DNA of 64,000 nt, from positions 1-64,000 of the forward strand of contig PWON01000196.1 of the NCBI GenBank assembly GCA_003557385.1, in the 5' to 3' direction. Source of the DNA: Bacteroidales bacterium. GTDB lineage: Bacteria; Bacteroidota; Bacteroidia; Bacteroidales; UBA7960. Numbering within the stretch: the first letter of the stretch is position 1; each line of letters opens with the position of its first letter. The position numbers and the translations under genes are program-made. The notes under the pieces are model-generated. The model saw only the letters and a program-made list of their open reading frames with translations. It ran no database searches and was not told the DNA's origin. Shown here in pieces: positions 18,261 to 26,935 of the stretch.

Positions 18261-20453
18261 CTAATGCCCTATGCTGCGGTCCAGAAAATCGGTCATCAGG
18301 CGGTATAAATGAAGGCGTGCCTTACCGGAAAAAATCGCATGGCCATGGTCCGGGTATATCATCAGCTCAAAATCCACCCCGGCATCAATCAGTGCATCTG
18401 CCATCGCCATGGTATTCTGATAATGGACGTTGTCATCGGCTGATCCGTGTACAAGCAAATACCGGCCCCGGATCTTATCCACATGGTTGATTGGTGAATT
18501 GTCATCATAACCATCGGGGTTTTCCTGCGGGGTGCGCATATAACGCTCCGTATAAATGGTATCGTAAAAGCGCCAGCTGGTCACCGGGGCTATGGCAATG
18601 GCCGCACGAAAGTAGTCAGCGCCCCTGGCCAGACAAAGCGAAGACAAATATCCGCCATAGCTCCAGCCGAAAATGGCGATCCGGCCTGCATCGACATAAT
18701 CGAGCGAACCCAGGTACCTGGCCGCTTCTATCTGGTCAATGGTTTCATATTTCCCCAGCTGGAGGTAGGTCATCTTTCTGAACTCCTCTCCCCTGCCTCC
18801 GGTTCCCCGGTTATCGACCGTTACAACGAGATATCCTTTCCGGGCCAGTTTCTGGAACCAGACCCCGTTGAATGTATTCCAGCTGTCAACTACCGCCTGG
18901 TGCCCGGGGCCACCATACACGTACATCAGCAAGGGGTACTCCTTGCCCGGATCAAAATCGGGCGGCCGGATGATCTGAGCATTCAGGGATACCCCCTCGC
19001 CGGTGGTGAAACTGAAAAACTCCGGGGTGGTGAACCCTTGGGCATCCACCCGTTCTTTGAGCTCGCTGTTGTCTTCCAGCACCTCAACCAGGCTGCCATC
19101 ACTGCGGTGTATGGTGTATACCGGCGGTTCAGATGCCCTCGAAAACCTGTTTATAAAATAATGAAACCCTTTACCAAAAGAGGGTGCATGCGTTCCGCTT
19201 CCCTTACTCAACCTGGTTTTTCCCCGGCCATCCAGTTGAATTGAATACAGGTGGTTGGTCAGGGGGGGCACTTCCCGGGCCAGGTAATAGACCAGGCCCC
19301 TTTCTTCGTCAACGCCCAAGAAGTTCTGCAGGTCAAACTCCCCGCCGGTGACCGGGGAAAGTTCCTTTGTCTGCATGTCAAATAAATACAAATGATTAAA
19401 CCCGCTGCGTTCGCTTGAAATAATGAAATGACGTCCATTCTCAAGAAATGTCAGGTCATCTGTAATGTCTATAAACCAGGGGTTGGTTTCTTCGTAAATC
19501 ACTTCCGTTTGCCCGCTTTCGGCATCGGCCAGCAAAATTTCAAGATGATTCTGAAGGCGATTCATGCGCTGGATAGAAAGCAGTTCCGGATCCCGTGTCC
19601 ACTGCATTCGCGGAATGTATTGGTCTTTTTCTTCTCCAATGTCTGCGGCAATGGTCTGTCCGGTTTCCAGGTTATATATATGGAGGCTTACCACTGCATT
19701 TTCCTCGCCGGCTTTCGGATACTTAAAACGGTATTCTTCGGGGTACAGCTGCCCGTATTTCATCATTACAAATTCTTTCACATGGCTCTCATCAAACCGC
19801 ATATAAGCGATGCGCCGCCCGTCGGGCGACCATTCAAAGCCTTTGGTCAGGTAAAACTCCTCTTCATAAACCCAGTCGGTGGTTCCATTGATGATATGGT
19901 TATAACGACCGTCTGTGGTTACCGCATACTCCTTTCCCGAGTCCAGCTCCTTGACATACAAGTTGTTTTGCCTCACAAAAGCGACCTTGCTGCCGTCAGG
20001 TGAAAAATCCGGAAGCCGTTGGGTGGTTCCCGCCGACAGGGCTTGCAAAACCCGCGCATCCCTGTCCCACACGTAATATTCGGCGCGACGAGAACGGCGG
20101 TAAATTGATTCCTGGCGGACCCCAATCAGGAGCATGCTTTCTTCAGGACAGAACACGTAGGCATCGATTCTGAGGGGGTTGTCCTGGTCATCCGTCAGCA
20201 ACCCATCGGTGGTGAAAACCGTTTCGACATATTCGCCGGTGTCATACCGGTGAATATCGATGCTGGTGTGGTCGCTGATCAGGGTATAATGCTGACCATC
20301 CTGCATCGACAGGCCCCTGGTGATGGTTTTGGGCGTAAAATACCCGTCAAGCCAGAGTTTTTCAAGGGTGATCCGCTCTGTTTGCGCAAATACACCGGGT
20401 ACAATCAGGCAAGAAACCAACAAAAACAGAATGGAGTGTCGTAATTTTTGCAT
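18261..20453 (-). CDS. S9 family peptidase, dipeptidyl-peptidase IV type
   Basis: Exported serine peptidase of 730 residues. The N-terminal signal peptide (RHSILFLLVSCLIVPGVFA) is followed by a DPP-IV beta-propeller (about 30-480, with FSPDGSKVAF and WSPDGRRIAYMRFDES repeats) and an alpha/beta-hydrolase domain. The catalytic triad is visible as Ser in GWSYGGYLS, Asp in SADDNVHY and His in DHGHAI. The propeller contains YEEEF, the double-Glu motif that binds the substrate N-terminus, so it should release X-Pro or X-Ala dipeptides. The expected location is the periplasm. It is divergent from pssA. Confidence 0.92.
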   Translation of the reverse strand: MQKLRHSILFLLVSCLIVPGVFAQTERITLEKLWLDGYFTPKTITRGLSMQDGQHYTLISDHTSIDIHRYDTGEYVETVFTTDGLLTDDQDNPLRIDAYVFCPEESMLLIGVRQESIYRRSRRAEYYVWDRDARVLQALSAGTTQRLPDFSPDGSKVAFVRQNNLYVKELDSGKEYAVTTDGRYNHIINGTTDWVYEEEFYLTKGFEWSPDGRRIAYMRFDESHVKEFVMMKYGQLYPEEYRFKYPKAGEENAVVSLHIYNLETGQTIAADIGEEKDQYIPRMQWTRDPELLSIQRMNRLQNHLEILLADAESGQTEVIYEETNPWFIDITDDLTFLENGRHFIISSERSGFNHLYLFDMQTKELSPVTGGEFDLQNFLGVDEERGLVYYLAREVPPLTNHLYSIQLDGRGKTRLSKGSGTHAPSFGKGFHYFINRFSRASEPPVYTIHRSDGSLVEVLEDNSELKERVDAQGFTTPEFFSFTTGEGVSLNAQIIRPPDFDPGKEYPLLMYVYGGPGHQAVVDSWNTFNGVWFQKLARKGYLVVTVDNRGTGGRGEEFRKMTYLQLGKYETIDQIEAARYLGSLDYVDAGRIAIFGWSYGGYLSSLCLARGADYFRAAIAIAPVTSWRFYDTIYTERYMRTPQENPDGYDDNSPINHVDKIRGRYLLVHGSADDNVHYQNTMAMADALIDAGVDFELMIYPDHGHAIFSGKARLHLYRLMTDFLDRSIGH

Positions 20454-20484
20454 CTATGGAAGTGTTTTTATGAAAAGAATGATT

Positions 20485-20513
20485 TTTGCGGGCTAATTTC
20501 GACAATATTTTTG
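20485..20513 (+). promoter_or_regulatory. Possible promoter of pssA
   Basis: TATTTTTG at 20506-20513 matches the -7 consensus, with TTTG at 20485-20488 spaced 17 bp upstream, slightly short. A second near-match TAATTTAG is at 20531-20538. It lies in the divergent spacer between the S9 peptidase and pssA. Confidence 0.35.
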
Positions 20514-20586
20514 AGTTTGTCAAAAATCCCTAATTTAGCATACCGGGGTTATTGCGAAACGATCACATGGCTTATCCATCAAAATA

Positions 20587-21333
20587 ATGAAACATATTCC
20601 GAATCTTGTTACCATGCTGAACCTGTTTCTGGGTTGTGCCGCCGTGGTGCTGATCTTTGAATACCATCCGGCCGCGGCATCCATATTGATCGGAATTTGT
20701 GCCATGCTGGACTTTCTTGACGGGAGCCTTGCCAGATGGCTCAATGCAGGGTCTGCCCTGGGCAGGCAGCTCGATTCTCTTGCCGACCTGATCAGCTTTG
20801 GTCTGGCACCGGCAACCATCATGTATCATTTCATGAAACATTCTCTCACCGTCACCGGCCCGGAAAGTGGTTTTACAATCTGGCCGCTGGCTGCATTCCT
20901 GATCGCAGTCTTTTCTGCATTGCGCCTTGCCATTTTCAACACAGACGACAAACAGGAAACTTCTTTCAGGGGGCTGCCAACCCCTGCCAATGCCCTGTTG
21001 ATAGCCTCCCTGCCATTTGTGCTGGCTTTCGCCACAACCGGCAGTACAATCCACCACACCATTGCCCACCTGACCGGCAGTTTCACGGTCAACCTGGCCA
21101 TAACCCTTGCATTGTCTTTTTTGCTTATCAGCCCGGTACGGATGTTTTCACTCAAGGTACAATCATTGCGCTGGAAAGAAAACCGCATCCGTTATATCTT
21201 TCTGGCCGGATGCCTGATCATGCTCATTCGATTTGGCCTGGCCGCCATGCCTTTGTTTCTTATATTTTACATACTTTTGTCGCTCACAGATCATATTATA
21301 TTTGCCGCAAAACACAGTCCTGATGGATCATGA
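20587..21333 (+). CDS. pssA: CDP-diacylglycerol-serine O-phosphatidyltransferase
   Basis: Inner-membrane enzyme making phosphatidylserine, the precursor of phosphatidylethanolamine; 248 residues. The CDP-alcohol phosphotransferase signature D-x2-DG-x2-AR-x8-G-x3-D-x3-D is complete at about residues 41-66 (DFLDGSLARW...RQLDSLADL). About six to eight hydrophobic helices are spread along the rest. Type II PssA (membrane) rather than the PLD type. It heads a short operon with purS and yraN; the functional link with these is not obvious. The usual partner psd is not in the window. Confidence 0.92.
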   Translation: MKHIPNLVTMLNLFLGCAAVVLIFEYHPAAASILIGICAMLDFLDGSLARWLNAGSALGRQLDSLADLISFGLAPATIMYHFMKHSLTVTGPESGFTIWPLAAFLIAVFSALRLAIFNTDDKQETSFRGLPTPANALLIASLPFVLAFATTGSTIHHTIAHLTGSFTVNLAITLALSFLLISPVRMFSLKVQSLRWKENRIRYIFLAGCLIMLIRFGLAAMPLFLIFYILLSLTDHIIFAAKHSPDGS

Positions 21334-21374
21334 CCCGATGCCGGCAACCCAATGAAGCAACAAATTGATACCAC

Positions 21375-21626
21375 ATGAAATACCGTGCCGAAATCAACAT
21401 AATGCCTTTAAAAGCACTGTTAGACCCGCAGGGGAAGGCCATAACGGCCAGCATGAAAAACCTGAACCTGCCCGAAATCACGAATGTGCGTTTGGGCAAG
21501 CATATAACCCTGGAAGTGGAAGCAGCCGATACAGCCGCTGCCCGGCAAAAAGTAGAAACCGCCTGCAAGAAATTGCTGGCCAACCCCATTATGGAGTATT
21601 ACGAGTTTGAGATTTTTGACCTGTAA
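21375..21626 (+). CDS. purS: Phosphoribosylformylglycinamidine synthase subunit PurS
   Basis: Small 83-residue subunit of the three-part FGAM synthase of purine synthesis, bridging PurQ (glutaminase) and small PurL. The fold signature is the YRAEINIMPLKALLDPQGKAI start, the VRLGKHITLEVEA strand and the ANPIMEYYEFEIFDL end. Its presence implies that small PurL and PurQ are encoded elsewhere instead of one long PurL. It lies 42 bp after pssA and 2 bp before yraN. Confidence 0.9.
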   Translation: MKYRAEINIMPLKALLDPQGKAITASMKNLNLPEITNVRLGKHITLEVEAADTAAARQKVETACKKLLANPIMEYYEFEIFDL

Positions 21627-21628
21627 CC

Positions 21629-21991
21629 ATGTCAGAACCTTACCGCAAGGGCAAAAAAGGGGAGGCCATTGCCGCCAGATACCTGGAACAATGTGGCCAT
21701 GCAATTCTTGAAACCAATTGGCGTTCGAACCACCAGGAACTTGATATTGTTGCGCGTAAAGACGACCTGCTGCTCATTGTAGAAGTGAAAACACGCAGCA
21801 GCAGCCGGCACGGCGAACCCGAACTTTCAGTCAACAAGACCAAACAGCGCATGCTTGTCAAGGCCGCCAATCATTATCTGGCCATGCACAAACTGGACCT
21901 GGAGGTCCGCTTCGACATCATATCGATTCTGCTCGAAGACCCTACACCACGTATCAACCACATCAAAAACGCCTTCTACCCCACGCTCTGA
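21629..21991 (+). CDS. yraN: YraN/UPF0102 family endonuclease-like protein
   Basis: A 120-residue protein with the PD-(D/E)XK nuclease-like pattern: GEAIAARYLEQCGHAILETNWR, then ELDIVARKDDLLLIVEVKTR, where D, E and K form the predicted metal site, and a C-terminal RFDIISILL strand. The family resembles Holliday-junction resolvases, but its role is not settled. Normal size for the family. It is the last gene of the pssA-purS-yraN group and converges on the S41 protease gene 7 bp away. Confidence 0.88.
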   Translation: MSEPYRKGKKGEAIAARYLEQCGHAILETNWRSNHQELDIVARKDDLLLIVEVKTRSSSRHGEPELSVNKTKQRMLVKAANHYLAMHKLDLEVRFDIISILLEDPTPRINHIKNAFYPTL

Positions 21992-21998
21992 ATACTTG

Positions 21999-24900
21999 CT
22001 AATTCGCGCGGTTACGGTCCGGATACGGAGGGATAGGATGGATCTTCTGGTCGTACTCTTCCATTTGTTTAAGTGCTTCCTCTATGGCCCGGTTGAGTTG
22101 TTCATCTATGCCCTCAAACTCCAGGGCCGGATCATTCTCTACATATATATCCGGTTCCACCCCAATTCCTTCGATGATCCAGTCCTCACCACGTATGTCA
22201 TAGGGCGCAAACTCCGGTTTGGACAATGTGCCCCCATCGATAAACGGAAGGGATCCCCGGATACCCACCACACCACCCCATGAGGTGGTACCGATCAGTG
22301 GGCCGAGCCCCAGCTTTTTAAACTGGTAAGGAAAGAGGTCGCCATCAGATGCAGAATATTTGTCAATCAGGCAAATTTTCGGGCCAAGATGAATTTGTCC
22401 CGGCCTGGTGCCCGGTGCGGTATTTCGCGACATCGACAGTCCGGTTAGCTCCCGTGATAACCGTTCAATAAGCATGGGCGATACGTTGCCGCCTCCATTG
22501 CCACGTACATCAATGATCAGTGCCTCTTTGCGCAACTGCGGATAAAAATGCTTGACAAACTCATTCAGTCCGCCCGGCCCCATGTCGGGAATATGAATAT
22601 AACCCACGCGTCCATCGGTAGCATCATTCACCTTGCGGATATTGTCCTGGACCCAATTATAATAATACAGGCCTGACTCATCAGCAATGGGAATGACGAT
22701 CACATCGCGCGCCCCGGCTGAAACCGGCCTGCTGTTTACGGTCAGTTCCACCTGCTGGCCGGCGGTACCTGTCAGAGAGGCATATATATTGTCCATATCC
22801 CGGGTGGATTGACCATTTATGGCAATGATGTAATCTCCCTGGCTGACATCCACACCCAGTTCCGTGAGCGGCGAACGGCGCGCCCTGTTCCAGTTTTCAC
22901 CCTGCAGGATCCTGTCAATGCGGTAAAAACCAGATTCATGATGGCTGATCTCAGCGCCTAGCAAACCCATGGGGATCCGTTCCACTTCAGGCACATCCCC
23001 ACCACCCACGTAGGCATGACCAACATTGAGTTCTCCAACAAGTTCTCCAAGTATGTACGTAAGATCCAGGCGGTTATTCACATGCCGAAGCAAAGGATAG
23101 TATTTTTCCCGCATGGCTGTCCAGTCCACACCATGCATGTTGGGTGCGTAAAAGAAATCGCGCATTTGGCGCCAGGTCTCATGGTATATCTGCTCCCATT
23201 CTTCCCTGAGGTTGACCCAAACTTTCATATTTGACACATCTACGAAATCATTTACCGAAAATGAAGCACGCGGCAAGTCAATGACCGCATAACGGCCCCG
23301 CTGGGCCACCAACATTTTTTTTCCGTCGGCGCTTATCTGGTATCCATTGATTTCAGCCAGGCTGGTTTCGCGGCGGTTTTCCATATTATACATCATCAGG
23401 CTTGAGCGACTGTCGCCAAAGGACCGTTTCATATAATACATGTTGTTCCCTGCGGTATGGATGTTCCAATAAGTGGATACGTCAATGGGCAGGGCGGCTA
23501 TCCGGTGCTTGATGTTTTCCCGGTCGATGGCGATATGCTTTGCAGCATCATCGTTTTGGCCGGAATTTCCGCGCTCATCGCCATTGTCTTCATTGTCAAT
23601 TTTGACCTCATCATTTTGCGGCTCTAAAAAAGAGGGTATATCCTTCCTGAGCGTAACAAAATACACACGGCTCATATCCGTGTAAGCGTGATTCCATTCG
23701 GTACGGCTGTAAATGGGATTAAAATCGCGATTGGAAGCAAAGAAAAGGTATTTGCCTTTTTCGCAGAAATTCGGAGACGAAGATGCGTACCATCCGCTGG
23801 TCACCGGAAAACCTTCCAGTTCATCCAGGCCATAAATAAAAATTCTTGAGTAGTGTTCTGTTTCGGGCCGGGTGTAGGTTATCCAGCGGCTGTCGGGCGA
23901 CCAGTTGTACTGGGTGATTTCCCCGGCCTCGGCCTGGTCCACGATGGTCACCTCCCTGGTTTCAATATCGACAAACTGAAGCCGCAACATTTTGTCAGAC
24001 CACATGATCTTTTGGGCATCCGGCGACCAGCTCAAACTGTATTTATAGGTATCGGCCCCTGTGGTGACCTGAATCGCTTCGCTGCGTCCGTCCTGCGGGA
24101 TGATGTATATTTCATCCTCACCGGTGGCATCGGATATGTATGCAATATACCGGCCATCGGGTGACCAGGTTGCATTGCGCTCATGAATTCCGGAGGAGGC
24201 AGTCAGGTTGCGCGTAATGCCGCTTTTTGCCGGCACACTCCAAACATCGCCCCTGGCGCCAAAGGCAATGCGGTTCCCGTCAGGAGCCAGGGAAGCAGTC
24301 CTGATCATGTCGGATGCATCCTTCCGTTGTTCCCGTCCCATGGCAAGGTCTTCCGCAATAAAAACAGAAATCTTTTGTACCGCCTCACTTTCCAGGTCAA
24401 ACAGGTACAGATGACCTCCGTTTTCAAATATTATTTCATCAACGCCCAGGGAAGGGAATTTAATGTCGAATCGTTCAAAGTGGGTGAGCTTGCGGGTTTG
24501 CCCGGTAGCCATATTATAGACAAACAGGTTCATACGGCCGTCGCGGTCCGAAACGAAATAGACATTGTCATCCACCCACATCGGAAAGATATCCTGCGAT
24601 TCGCTGTTTGTAAGATTTATGGTTGTCCGCTCCATCAGATCATGCAACCACACATCGTCAATCATGCCACCTGCATAATATTTCCAGGTCCGGAATTCAC
24701 GAAACACACGGTTGTAGACAAACCGCTGGCCATCCTCCGAGAAACTGATCCATCCACCTTCCGGTACGGGAATTTGTTCGGGCAACCCCCCATGGATACT
24801 GACTGTATACAAAGACCCCTTGAATGCGTTAAAAGACCGCTTGCGCGAACGGAACACAATGTTCTCTGCATCTTTCCACCCCATGACAATATTATTGGGG

Positions 24901-25256
24901 CCCATGCGGTCTGAAAGGTCGTCGCGACCCAGTGTGGCTGTATAGGTTAATCGTTCAGGTGCCCCGCCTTGTGCGGGCATCAGATATACTTCGGTATTGC
25001 CGTCGTACTGGGCGGTAAAGGCAATATGCCTGCCATCCGGACTGAACCGGGCAAACATTTTGTATCCCGGGTGGTTGGTCAGCTTGCGGGCAATACCTCC
25101 GGCACGGGTTACCGTATAAAGGTCACCGGCATAGGAAAACACCACCTGGTCTTCATGTACGGCAGGAAAGCGAAGCAACCTGGCCTCTTCCGCATTCAAA
25201 TACACATGCATGGCCGGCAGCAGGAAAAGCAAAAACAAGACAAATGATTTTTTCAT
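21999..25256 (-). CDS. Tricorn-like S41 family protease
   Basis: Large exported protease of 1,085 residues with an N-terminal signal peptide (FVLFLLFLLPAMHVYLNA). Two stretches of WD40-like/PD40 beta-propeller repeats occupy about 30-550 (FSPDGRHIAF, WSPDGRYIAY, WSPDSRWITY). A tricorn core domain follows, then a PDZ domain (about 755-850) and the S41 catalytic domain with RGNGGGNVSPM and the nucleophile Ser in KYSASDGDLFPYQF. Tricorn proteins trim peptides made by other proteases. A charged DNEDNGDERGNSGQ linker sits near residue 565. It has its own promoter, divergent from the peroxiredoxin gene. Confidence 0.92.
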   Translation of the reverse strand: MKKSFVLFLLFLLPAMHVYLNAEEARLLRFPAVHEDQVVFSYAGDLYTVTRAGGIARKLTNHPGYKMFARFSPDGRHIAFTAQYDGNTEVYLMPAQGGAPERLTYTATLGRDDLSDRMGPNNIVMGWKDAENIVFRSRKRSFNAFKGSLYTVSIHGGLPEQIPVPEGGWISFSEDGQRFVYNRVFREFRTWKYYAGGMIDDVWLHDLMERTTINLTNSESQDIFPMWVDDNVYFVSDRDGRMNLFVYNMATGQTRKLTHFERFDIKFPSLGVDEIIFENGGHLYLFDLESEAVQKISVFIAEDLAMGREQRKDASDMIRTASLAPDGNRIAFGARGDVWSVPAKSGITRNLTASSGIHERNATWSPDGRYIAYISDATGEDEIYIIPQDGRSEAIQVTTGADTYKYSLSWSPDAQKIMWSDKMLRLQFVDIETREVTIVDQAEAGEITQYNWSPDSRWITYTRPETEHYSRIFIYGLDELEGFPVTSGWYASSSPNFCEKGKYLFFASNRDFNPIYSRTEWNHAYTDMSRVYFVTLRKDIPSFLEPQNDEVKIDNEDNGDERGNSGQNDDAAKHIAIDRENIKHRIAALPIDVSTYWNIHTAGNNMYYMKRSFGDSRSSLMMYNMENRRETSLAEINGYQISADGKKMLVAQRGRYAVIDLPRASFSVNDFVDVSNMKVWVNLREEWEQIYHETWRQMRDFFYAPNMHGVDWTAMREKYYPLLRHVNNRLDLTYILGELVGELNVGHAYVGGGDVPEVERIPMGLLGAEISHHESGFYRIDRILQGENWNRARRSPLTELGVDVSQGDYIIAINGQSTRDMDNIYASLTGTAGQQVELTVNSRPVSAGARDVIVIPIADESGLYYYNWVQDNIRKVNDATDGRVGYIHIPDMGPGGLNEFVKHFYPQLRKEALIIDVRGNGGGNVSPMLIERLSRELTGLSMSRNTAPGTRPGQIHLGPKICLIDKYSASDGDLFPYQFKKLGLGPLIGTTSWGGVVGIRGSLPFIDGGTLSKPEFAPYDIRGEDWIIEGIGVEPDIYVENDPALEFEGIDEQLNRAIEEALKQMEEYDQKIHPIPPYPDRNRAN

Positions 25257-25298
25257 GATAGGGCATTATTTTGTGGGACATTAATTTGGCTTTGTCAA

Positions 25299-25328
25299 CA
25301 AAAATAATGGATTATATAATTCGCCAAA
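25299..25328 (-). promoter_or_regulatory. Promoter of the tricorn-like protease gene
   Basis: On the minus strand TTTG at 25325-25328 and TATTTTTG at 25299-25306 are spaced 18 bp. The start would be near 25292, about 36 nt before the ATG. It overlaps a weaker plus-strand candidate for the peroxiredoxin (TTTG 25291-25294, TATAATTC 25315-25322). Confidence 0.6.
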
Positions 25329-25410
25329 AAAAATTAAGCAGATTAAACAATATGAATCATAGAAGCGTTAGCTGATTAACATCATGTATAAATCCAAAAA
25401 TTACAATACT

Positions 25411-26106
25411 ATGGAAGAAAACAAATCAAAACCGGAAGAAGTAGTAAGATTGCCATTGATTGGAGATCCAGCACCCGGTTTTCATGCCAAAACCACCATG
25501 GGACCCCTGAATTTCCCCGAAGACTATAAGGGCAAATGGGTTATATTGTTTAGCCATCCGGCCGACTTCACCCCTGTGTGTACCACGGAGTTCATGACCT
25601 TTGCCACCATGCAGGAAGAATTCCGCAAGCTCAACACCGAACTCATCGGATTGTCGATCGACAGCATTTACGCACACATTGCCTGGCTGCGCACGATAAA
25701 GGAAAAGATCGAATTTAACGGCATGAAGAATGTGGAGGTTAACTTCCCGGTCATCGAAGATTTGAAAATGGATGTTTCCAGGAAGTTTGGCATGGTTCAA
25801 CCCAACGCTTCCACCACACAGGCCGTTCGGGCGGTATTCATCATGGACCCGGATTCCAAAGTACGGGCCATCCTCTATTATCCTTTGAGCACCGGCCGCA
25901 ACATGGATGAGATCAAGCGCATGATCATCGCCATGCAAAAAGCCGACAAGGAACAAATAGCCACACCTGCAAACTGGCAACCCGGTGATGACGTAATCAT
26001 CCCTCCTCCCGGATCTTGCGGCGTGGCAAAAGACAGGGTGGAAAGCCAGGAAGATGACAAATACTGTCTTGACTGGTTTATGTGTTTCAAAAAAGAGAAG
26101 AAGTAG
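25411..26106 (+). CDS. Peroxiredoxin, Prx6/AhpC-like
   Basis: Thiol peroxidase that reduces hydrogen peroxide and organic peroxides. The peroxidatic Cys is in FTPVCTTEF near residue 57, with the conserved Thr/Pro before it and Arg in the AVRAVFIMD strand. The long C-terminal arm (DDVIIPPPGS...YCLDWFMC) with two more cysteines is typical of the Prx6-type enzymes shared with archaea. I chose the ATG at 25411 (MEENKSKPEE); an in-frame ATG at 25384 would add nine residues that are not typical. It is cytoplasmic and monocistronic, with a strong terminator after it. Confidence 0.92.
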   Translation: MEENKSKPEEVVRLPLIGDPAPGFHAKTTMGPLNFPEDYKGKWVILFSHPADFTPVCTTEFMTFATMQEEFRKLNTELIGLSIDSIYAHIAWLRTIKEKIEFNGMKNVEVNFPVIEDLKMDVSRKFGMVQPNASTTQAVRAVFIMDPDSKVRAILYYPLSTGRNMDEIKRMIIAMQKADKEQIATPANWQPGDDVIIPPPGSCGVAKDRVESQEDDKYCLDWFMCFKKEKK

Positions 26107-26128
26107 CAAGCTTCTTTGACAAAAATCC

Positions 26129-26168
26129 AAAGAAGGCTGCCCGTGAAAACAGGCAGCCTTCTTTATAC
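26129..26168 (+). terminator. Rho-independent terminator after the peroxiredoxin gene
   Basis: A perfect 13-bp stem (26129-26141 with 26152-26164, core GGCTGCC/GGCAGCC) has a 10-nt loop and flanking A/T tracts. It starts 22 bp after the stop codon. The A/T tracts would allow termination in both directions. Confidence 0.8.
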
Positions 26169-26250
26169 AATGGCCACTACACAAGATTTGTCATGCCGGC
26201 AGCCCGGAATGGGCGAGGATGGTATTTTTTTTAACAACGGGTTCAAATTA

Positions 26251-26281
26251 TTTGCAAATTATAAATAATGATTTATATTTG
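26251..26281 (+). promoter_or_regulatory. Promoter of the Bor-like lipoprotein gene
   Basis: TTTG at 26251-26254 and TATATTTG at 26274-26281 are separated by exactly 19 bp, a perfect phylum-type promoter. Transcription would start near 26288, 38 nt before the ATG. Confidence 0.75.
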
Positions 26282-26325
26282 CTACACATATAAAACCAAT
26301 ACTAACCTAAACAACCATTGTCATT

Positions 26326-26616
26326 ATGAAAAAAATGAGGAACATCATTCTTGCCATTGGCTTAGCCATTGTGATGACTTCTTGTTACACCTACACCTTT
26401 AACGTGGGCGATGGCCCGCAGACAGGTGTTGTTCTGACCGAACGGAATCACTATGTACTTTACGGGCTGGCTGCAATTTCAATTTCCAACCCTGCGGAAA
26501 TGGCCGGGGGCGCAGAACATTATTCTGTAACCATTGAGCATACCATTATGGATGGCATATTGAATGCCCTCACAGGTGGGCTCTACACCCCCACAACCAC
26601 CACGGTCAGAAGGTAA
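26326..26616 (+). CDS. Bor/Iss-like small lipoprotein
   Basis: A 96-residue exported lipoprotein: the signal peptide ends in a lipobox-like MTSC at about residues 17-20, with Cys20 as the lipidated residue. The body matches the Bor family pattern: TFNVGDGPQTG, HYVLYGL, AGGAEHYSVTIEHT, then GILNALTGGLYTPTTTTV. Bor of phage lambda and Iss protect E. coli against serum killing; in Bacteroidota the function of the homologues is unknown. It stands alone, with its own promoter and terminator. Confidence 0.75.
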   Translation: MKKMRNIILAIGLAIVMTSCYTYTFNVGDGPQTGVVLTERNHYVLYGLAAISISNPAEMAGGAEHYSVTIEHTIMDGILNALTGGLYTPTTTTVRR

Positions 26617-26638
26617 AGAAATATTTCAATATGTACAG

Positions 26639-26675
26639 GACAGGGATCATTTTCTGATGCATCCCTGTCTTTTTA
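26639..26675 (+). terminator. Rho-independent terminator after the Bor-like gene
   Basis: GACAGGGAT at 26639-26647 pairs with ATCCCTGTC at 26661-26669, followed by TTTTT. It lies 22 bp after the lipoprotein stop codon and only 11 bp before the next ATG. Confidence 0.75.
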
Positions 26676-26685
26676 TTGACCGGCA

Positions 26686-26901
26686 ATGAAAAAATTCTTT
26701 TTGATCCTGGGCGTGGTCATCGTGCTTGTTGCCCTCTCACGCGGAATCATGTATCTTCATGATTATTACGCATTGAATGAAGCGCAAAAGGAGTTGGTTT
26801 ACGAACTATTCATGGGCAACATCATTGGCAGCATCCTGCTGCTGGCTTTGGGCGGTGCGGCAATATTCTTCGGGCTGAGAAAAAAGAAGACCGGCAAGTG
26901 A
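26686..26901 (+). CDS. Small two-helix membrane protein, unknown function
   Basis: A 71-residue protein with two hydrophobic segments: KKFFLILGVVIVLVALSRGI at the N-terminus and IIGSILLLALGGAAIFFGL near the C-terminus, joined by a polar loop (DYYALNEAQKELVYE), and ending in a basic KKKTGK tail. I do not recognise a family. The ATG begins right after a terminator, so it would need its own promoter or read-through; none is obvious. It converges on the histidine kinase gene. The coding call rests on length, hydrophobic pattern and clean start. Confidence 0.6.
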   Translation: MKKFFLILGVVIVLVALSRGIMYLHDYYALNEAQKELVYELFMGNIIGSILLLALGGAAIFFGLRKKKTGK

Positions 26902-26935
26902 CCCCCAACATTTTTACACTTTGGAAGCAATGAAA

